A stretch of DNA of 64,000 bases from Sipunculus nudus (lineage: Eukaryota > Annelida > Sipuncula > Golfingiida > Sipunculidae), in assembly GCA_026874595.1 (NCBI GenBank), contig CM049316.1:56927676-56991675 (forward strand), read 5' to 3'. Below, in pieces: positions 58,501 through 64,000 of the stretch. The translations under genes and the position numbers were made by a program. How positions within the stretch are numbered: position 1 is the stretch's first letter; each line of letters starts with the position of its first letter. Under the pieces are notes generated by a model, which saw nothing but the letters and a program-made list of their open reading frames with translations, made no database searches and had not been told where the DNA came from.

Positions 58501-61500
58501 GGTGGCGCCACCTATATCGTTCAATTTTTTAAGAATTTTTTTCTCTATTTTTGAGACCTTTCAAAACGTGAACATCTGTTAACAAGGCACAAATCGTAAA
58601 GACTGGACCTAGAATCTTAATTCTTGACACAATGAGAGATCCATGAAAAATATCCTTGGAAACCAGAAATTAGGTCTCTGTTAAATATATCCTTCGAGCT
58701 ATGGGGCCCCAAAGTACCTCCCAGAGTAGTAAAAAATTTAATACAAAAACTTCAATATCTCAATAACTACATCACTGATGGTCATGATTTTTGGCATACA
58801 TATTGATTATGAGATTTTCCATCAGTTCCTGCAGACTGGTGGCGCCACCTGTTTTGTTCGATTTTTCACGATTTTTTCCTCTATTTTTGAGACCTTCAAG
58901 GATGCTGTCATCTGTTAACATGGCACAAATCGTAACGACTGGACCTAGAATCTTCATTCTTGACACACTGAGAGACCTATGGAAAGTCTCCATGGAAACC
59001 AGAAATTAGGTCTCTGTTACCCATATCCTTCCAGCTATGGGGCCCCAAAGTACCCCCCAGAAAAGTCAAAAATTTCATACAAAAACTTCAATATCTCATT
59101 AACTACTTGACTGATGGTCTTGATTTGTGGAATAACTATTGATCATGAGATGTGTCATCACTTCCTGCAGACTGGTGGCGCCACCTGTATTGTTGGAGTT
59201 TTTATGAATTTTTTTCTCTATTTTTGAGACCTTTCAAAATGTGAACATCTGTTAACAAGGCACAAATCGTAAAGACTGGACCTAGAATCTTAATTCTTAA
59301 CACACTGAGAGGTCCATGAAAAATATCCTTGGAAACCAGAAATTAGGTCTCTGTTAACCATATCCTTCGAGCTATGGGGCCCCAAAGTACCCCCCAGAGT
59401 AGTAAAAAATTTTATACAAAAATTTCAATATCTCAATAACTACATCACTGATGGTCATGATTTTTGGCATACATATTGATTATGAGATGTTCCATCAGTT
59501 CCTGCAGACTGGTGGCGCCACCTGTATTGTTCGATTTTTCACGATTTTTTCCTCTATTTTTGAGACCTTTAAGGATGCTGTCATCTGTTAGCGTGGCACA
59601 AATCGTAACGACTGGACCTAGAATCTTCATTCTCGACACACTGAGAGACCTATGAAAAGTCTCCATGGAAACCAGAAATAAGGTCTCTGTTACCCATATT
59701 CTTTGAGCTATGGGGCCCAAAGTACCCCTAAGAAAAGTAAAAAATTTCATACAAAAACTTCAATATCTCATTTACTACTTGACTGATGGTCTTGATTTGT
59801 GGCATAACTATTGATCATGAGATGTGTCATCACTTCCTGCAGACTGGTGGCGCCACCTGTATCGTTGGCTTTTTATGAATTTTTTTCTCTATTTTTGAGA
59901 CCTTTCAAAATGTGAACATCTGTTAACAAGGCACAAATCGTGAAGACTGGACCTAGAATCTTAATTCTTAACACACTGAGAGGTCGGTGAAAAATCTCCT
60001 TGGAAACCAGAAATTAGGTCTCTGTTATCCATATCCTTCCAGCTATGGGGCCCCAAAGTACCCCCCAGAAAAGTAAAAAATTTCATGCAAAAACTTCAAT
60101 ATCTCATTAAATACTTGACTGATGGTCATGATTTTTGGCATACTTATTGATCATGAGATCTTCCATCACTTCCTGCAGACTGGTGGCGCCACCTATATCG
60201 TTCAATTTTTTAAGAATTTTTTTCTCTATTTTTGAGACCTTTCAAAATGTGAACATCTGTTAACAAGGCACAAATCGTAAAGACTGGACTTAGAATCTTA
60301 ATTCTTAACACACTGAGAGGTCCATGAAAAATATCCCTGGAAACCAGAAATTAGGTCTCTGTTAACCATATCCTTTGAGCTATGGGGCCCCAAAGTACCC
60401 CCCAGAGTAGTAAAAAATTTTATACAAAAATTTCAATATCTCAATAACTACATCACTGATGGTCATGATTTTTGGCATACATATTGATTATGAGATGTTC
60501 CATCAGTTCCTGCAGACTGGTGGCGCCACCTGTATTGTTCGATTTTTCACGATTTTTTCCTCTATTTTTGAGACCTTTAAGGATGCTGTCATCTGTTAGC
60601 GTGGCACAAATCGTAACGACTGGACCTAGAATCTTCATTCTCGACACACTGAGAGACCTATGAAAAGTCTCCATGGAAACCAGAAATTAGGTCTCTGTTA
60701 CCTATATTCTTTGAGCTATGGGGCCCCAAAGTACCCCTAAGAAAAGTAAAAAATTTCATACAAAAACTTCAATATCTCATTTACTACTTGACTGATGGTC
60801 TTGATTTGTGGCATAACTATTGATCATGAGATGTGTCATCACTTCCTGCAGACTGGTGGCGCCACCTGTATCGTTGGCTTTTTATGAATTTTTTTCTCTA
60901 TTTTTGAGACCTTTCAAAATGTGAACATCTGTTAACAAGGCACAAATCGTGAAGACTGGACCTAGAATCTTAATTCTTAACACACTGAGAGGTCGGTGAA
61001 AAATCTCCTTGGAAACCAGAAATAAGGTCTCTGTTACCTATATCTTTTGAGCTATGGGGCCCCAAAGTACCCTCCCAGAGTAGTCAAAAATTTCATACAA
61101 AAACTTCAATATCTCAATTACTACATCACTGATTGTCATGATTTTCGGCATACATATTGATCATGAGATGTTCCACCCGTTCCTGCAGACTGGTGGCACA
61201 ACCTGTATTTGTTTGGGTTTTTTTTTACGATTTTTTCCTCTATTTTTGAGACCTTTAAGGATGCTGTCATCTGTTAGCGTGGCACAAATCGTAACGACTG
61301 GACCTAGAATCTTCATTCTCGATACACTGAGAGACCTATGAAAAGTGTCCATGGAAACCAGAAATTAGGTCTCTGTTATCCATATCCTTTGAGCTATGGG
61401 GCCCAAAAGGACCCCCCAGAGTAGTCAAAAATTTCATACAAAATCTTCAATATCTCAATAACTACAACACTGATGGTCATGATTTTCGGCATACATATTG

Positions 61501-61900
61501 ATTATGAGCTGTTCCATCAGTTTCTGCAGACTGGGTGCGCCACCTCTATTTTTTTCAAATTTTTACGAATTTTTTTTCTCTTTTTTTGAGACCTTTAAAG
61601 ATGTGGTTATCTGTCAACAGGGTACAAATTGCAACAACTGGACCTAGAAACTTCATTCTTGTCATGCAAGGAGGCCCATGAAGAGTGCCTGTGGAAACTT
61701 GAAATTAGGTCTCTGTTACCCATATCCTTCAAGCTATAGGACTCTGAAGTATCCCTCAGAATAATGGACAATTTGATACAAAAGCTGAAGTATCTGAACA
61801 ACTAATGTGGAGATCACCATGATTCTTTGCATGGATATTGACCATTAAGTGTTTTTATTAGTTTCTGCAGACTGGTGGAGCCACCTGTATTTTTGTATCC
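55600..61900 (-). repeat. Tandem array: 19 copies of a ~336-bp monomer with higher-order structure
   Basis: The landmark GACTGGTGGCGCC recurs at 55811, 56148, 56485, 56821, 57158, 57494, 57831, 58167, 58501, 58838, 59174, 59511, 59846, 60182, 60519, 60855, 61192, with diverged copies near 61533 and 61874; spacing 334-341. Variants alternate in 673-bp dimers, and a rarer variant (CACCTATATCGTTCAA) recurs at 7- and 5-monomer distances (56157, 58510, 60191). Short ORFs of 60-100 codons on both strands are by-products. Confidence 0.93.
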
Positions 61901-62069
61901 TCCAAAACAAAGTTTTGCAGATACTATGTTTTTGACCGGGTTCCTCCGCCGCCACCATGTTTGTTTCCAGAGAGCTCCTCTGAGAAAAATGGACCGATTT
62001 TTCCGAAACTTACACCAATTATCTAGTCACATGTGAACTAGTGCCTAACCAATTTGTGTTGACCTCTGA

Positions 62070-62945
62070 CCTTTCCCCTCTATCCAGCATCCATTTGTGC
62101 ATCTGTTTCCACACATAAACCCTCATATCTCGGGAACCGATTGACCAGTCAGGAAATAAAATTAATACAAATGTAGCCCTTGGATTGCTTTATAACATAC
62201 ACAAAAATGGGGGCGCCACCTGTAACCATGTTTGCACAGTGTCCATCTGTTCATCTGCCTTGGGATAATGTCACTCATATCTCGGCAGTGGTTTGACATA
62301 TCTGCCTGAAATTCGGCATGCATATACATCCAGGAGAGCTTTCTTGATTTTATGGCAGATGGCACCACCTACATTCACGTTCAAACTGATCACATCCAAG
62401 CTCATATCTCAGGAACCGTTTGACCGATTGGGCCAACATTTTGCATGTGTATAGATATCACTTAGCTCTTTATCATACGCAAAACTGGTGGCGCCACCTG
62501 CAACCAATTTTGCACAGCGTCTGTCTGTTTCTGCCGTGGGATAATGTCACTCATATCTCGGCAGTGGTTTGACATATCTGCCTAAAATTTTGCAGTTTTA
62601 TACATCCTGGAGAGCTTTCTTGATTTTATGACAGGTGGCGCCACCTACATTCTAGTTAACGCTGCAGACATCCGAGCTTATATCTCGGGAACCGTTTGAA
62701 CGATTGGGCCAAAATTTTGCATGTGTATAGATCTCACATAGGTCAACTGGAGGGGCCACCTGTAACCATTTTTGCACAGCGTCTGTCTGTTTGTCTGCCG
62801 TTGGCTAAAATCACTCATACACATGTAGTGGTTTGACTTTTCTGCCTAAAATTATGCATATGTATACAACTTGGACATCTTTCTGGATTTGTGGTAGGTG
62901 GCACAACCTACATACACATTTAGGCTGCAGACATCCATGCTAATA
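62070..62945 (-). repeat. ~270-bp tandem units beside the 336-bp array
   Basis: Three units with CTCATATCTCGG(G/C)A, TTTTGCACAGCGTCTGTCTG and GGAGAGCTTTCTTGATTTTA. They carry GGTGGCGCCACC at 62488 and 62635. Confidence 0.75.
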
Positions 62946-63240
62946 TGCAACATACCTCACTCTATTTCCCCTTGCCACTCAATCCATGCCTCACTTCAAC
63001 TGTTCCACTCTGATTTTGGCGGATACAAGTGGTCACTTGTCGGCTACCCGTATTCTAGTTTTTAAAGTTTACACATTTTTTTCTCTATTTTTGAGATATA
63101 TAAATAAAGACTAAATCTTGGCCTGTTGGTTAATCTGTTTGATGCTTCAGTTGAATGGGTATATACTACCATTCTGATGATAACATTTCCTTTAGCGAAT
63201 CTCTTCCCTGTCAGCTGAGCGACATGACCCATGGGTCACT

Positions 63241-64000
63241 TTTTGTTTGAGTTACAGGAAGTTGAAACTTAATCATCTGTCCAAAAAAGCATACTAAAAT
63301 TTCAATCTCAGAAACGGCTATCATCACTAACTTTTATGCCAATGTTGGTCACATGAGTTATATCTAAAACTGAGGTAATGGTGGCGCCACCTGCATCGGC
63401 CTTTTTTGTACGGGAGCCATCAGTGCCTGTATCATACTGAGGGCTACAAAAAATACTTCTCTGAAACCATATGGCCATATTATTTAATATCGCACAGAAA
63501 TAATCTTATGATAGTGCTTTCTGAAGTTTGTTCAAATGCGAAGCTGAATTTAGTCATATGCCATAACAGCCCATTTTAGCTCAGTGACTACAAAGATCTT
63601 CTTCTCAAAAACCACTGGGACAAATTCTTAAATCTCACACATAAATTATCCTCAGATGTTGATAATTCAAGTTTGTTCAAATAATTTTTGTTTAGTGCCT
63701 TTTGGCTAAGTAACGGGAAACTTTGCCAGTTTGATGTATCTTCCTATATGAGTTATAAACCTGCAAAACGTTTTTCGACTGACGCCACCGAAGCCAATTT
63801 GTTTAATATTTCACAGAGATGATCCCTGAGACCAGCTCTCTCAAGTTTGTTCAAATGGTTTTGGTTTGTTGAATTTAAGCCGAGTTACAGGCATTTGAAA
63901 TAAGTCATTTGACAAGTAAGCATACTAACATAACAATCTGAGCTAGGATCACTGAATTTTGTGCAAATGTTGGTCACGTGACTCATTTTATAAATTGAAG
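63241..64000. repeat. ~640-bp direct repeat at the right edge
   Basis: GAGTTACAGG...AAGCATACTAA and GCCAATGTTGGTCAC at 63250-63360 recur at 63880-63998. GGTGGCGCCACC at 63381. Continues outside the window. Confidence 0.6.

Larger units (their letters stand above)
55463..63240 (-). mobile_element. 7.8-kb Helitron-like element with expanded internal array
   Basis: Read on minus: head AAGTGACCCATGGGTCATGT with CGCTCAGCTGACAG at about 63200-63235, then ~270-bp units (62.1-62.9 kb), then the 336-bp array, then an ACGG/ACAG microsatellite (55508-55553) and the tail hairpin GCTATAGCTCAGCATGACTG to AGTCAGCTGAGCTAAAA at 55463-55500. It has the same ends as the ~1-kb elements elsewhere in the window. 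No helicase or replicase ORF, so non-autonomous. Confidence 0.75.

Noticed and set aside
55600-61900. Repeated 60-103-codon ORFs on both strands (e.g. 57765-57986 minus, 57784-57975 plus)
   Set aside because: They recur once per monomer pair, lie in the satellite array, overlap each other on opposite strands and have no domain; by-products of the repeat.
1-64000. CRISPR arrays, bacterial operons or prophage
   Set aside because: The spaced repeats are eukaryotic tandem arrays and microsatellites; no cas-like, phage or operon features.

Overview
The window is eukaryotic nuclear DNA from an intron-rich, AT-rich animal genome. It is probably from a mollusc, most likely a bivalve. That call rests on the gene family present and on the abundance of pearl/Helentron-type repeats: internal tandem repeats, an ACGG-type microsatellite and a terminal hairpin. 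It is an inference; species cannot be read from the sequence. There is no bacterial-style gene organisation, and most ORFs over 60 codons fall in repeats.

All recognisable host genes lie on the minus strand and belong to one family: RNF31/HOIP, the catalytic subunit of the linear-ubiquitin ligase LUBAC. Copy A (12920 down to the left edge, incomplete) encodes a HOIP-type PUB domain and two NZF zinc fingers. Copy B (43523 to 25773) can be assembled from 15 exons whose splice phases all agree into a 732-residue frame: PUB, four NZF fingers, a RING2-like module and an LDD-like tail. No UBA, RING1 or IBR exon was found, and the RING2 catalytic cysteine is replaced by phenylalanine. Two of its NZF exons are a recent 441-bp tandem duplication. 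Copy C (52662 to 51058) is a decayed 3' fragment (RING2-LDD only) with frameshifts, lost donors and stops. The array reads right to left as C-B-A.

The rest is mostly repeats. Left part (1-9.4 kb, inside a 9-kb intron of A): a 160/180-bp tandem array, Helitron-like elements, a degenerate array carrying nuclear-receptor-like half-sites, and a tRNA-derived SINE with target-site duplication. Middle (13-25 kb): a roughly 3.3-kb region bounded by inverted repeats, several Helitron-like elements, a TACGC-rich block and a 672-bp tandem duplication. Introns of B hold a foldback of about 800 bp, TA microsatellites and hAT-like MITEs. Right part (45-64 kb): an L2/CR1-like LINE fragment nested in a Helitron-like tail, a hAT-type MITE with an 8-bp duplication, and a 7.8-kb minus-strand Helitron-like element whose inside has expanded to 19 copies of a ~336-bp monomer with higher-order structure.
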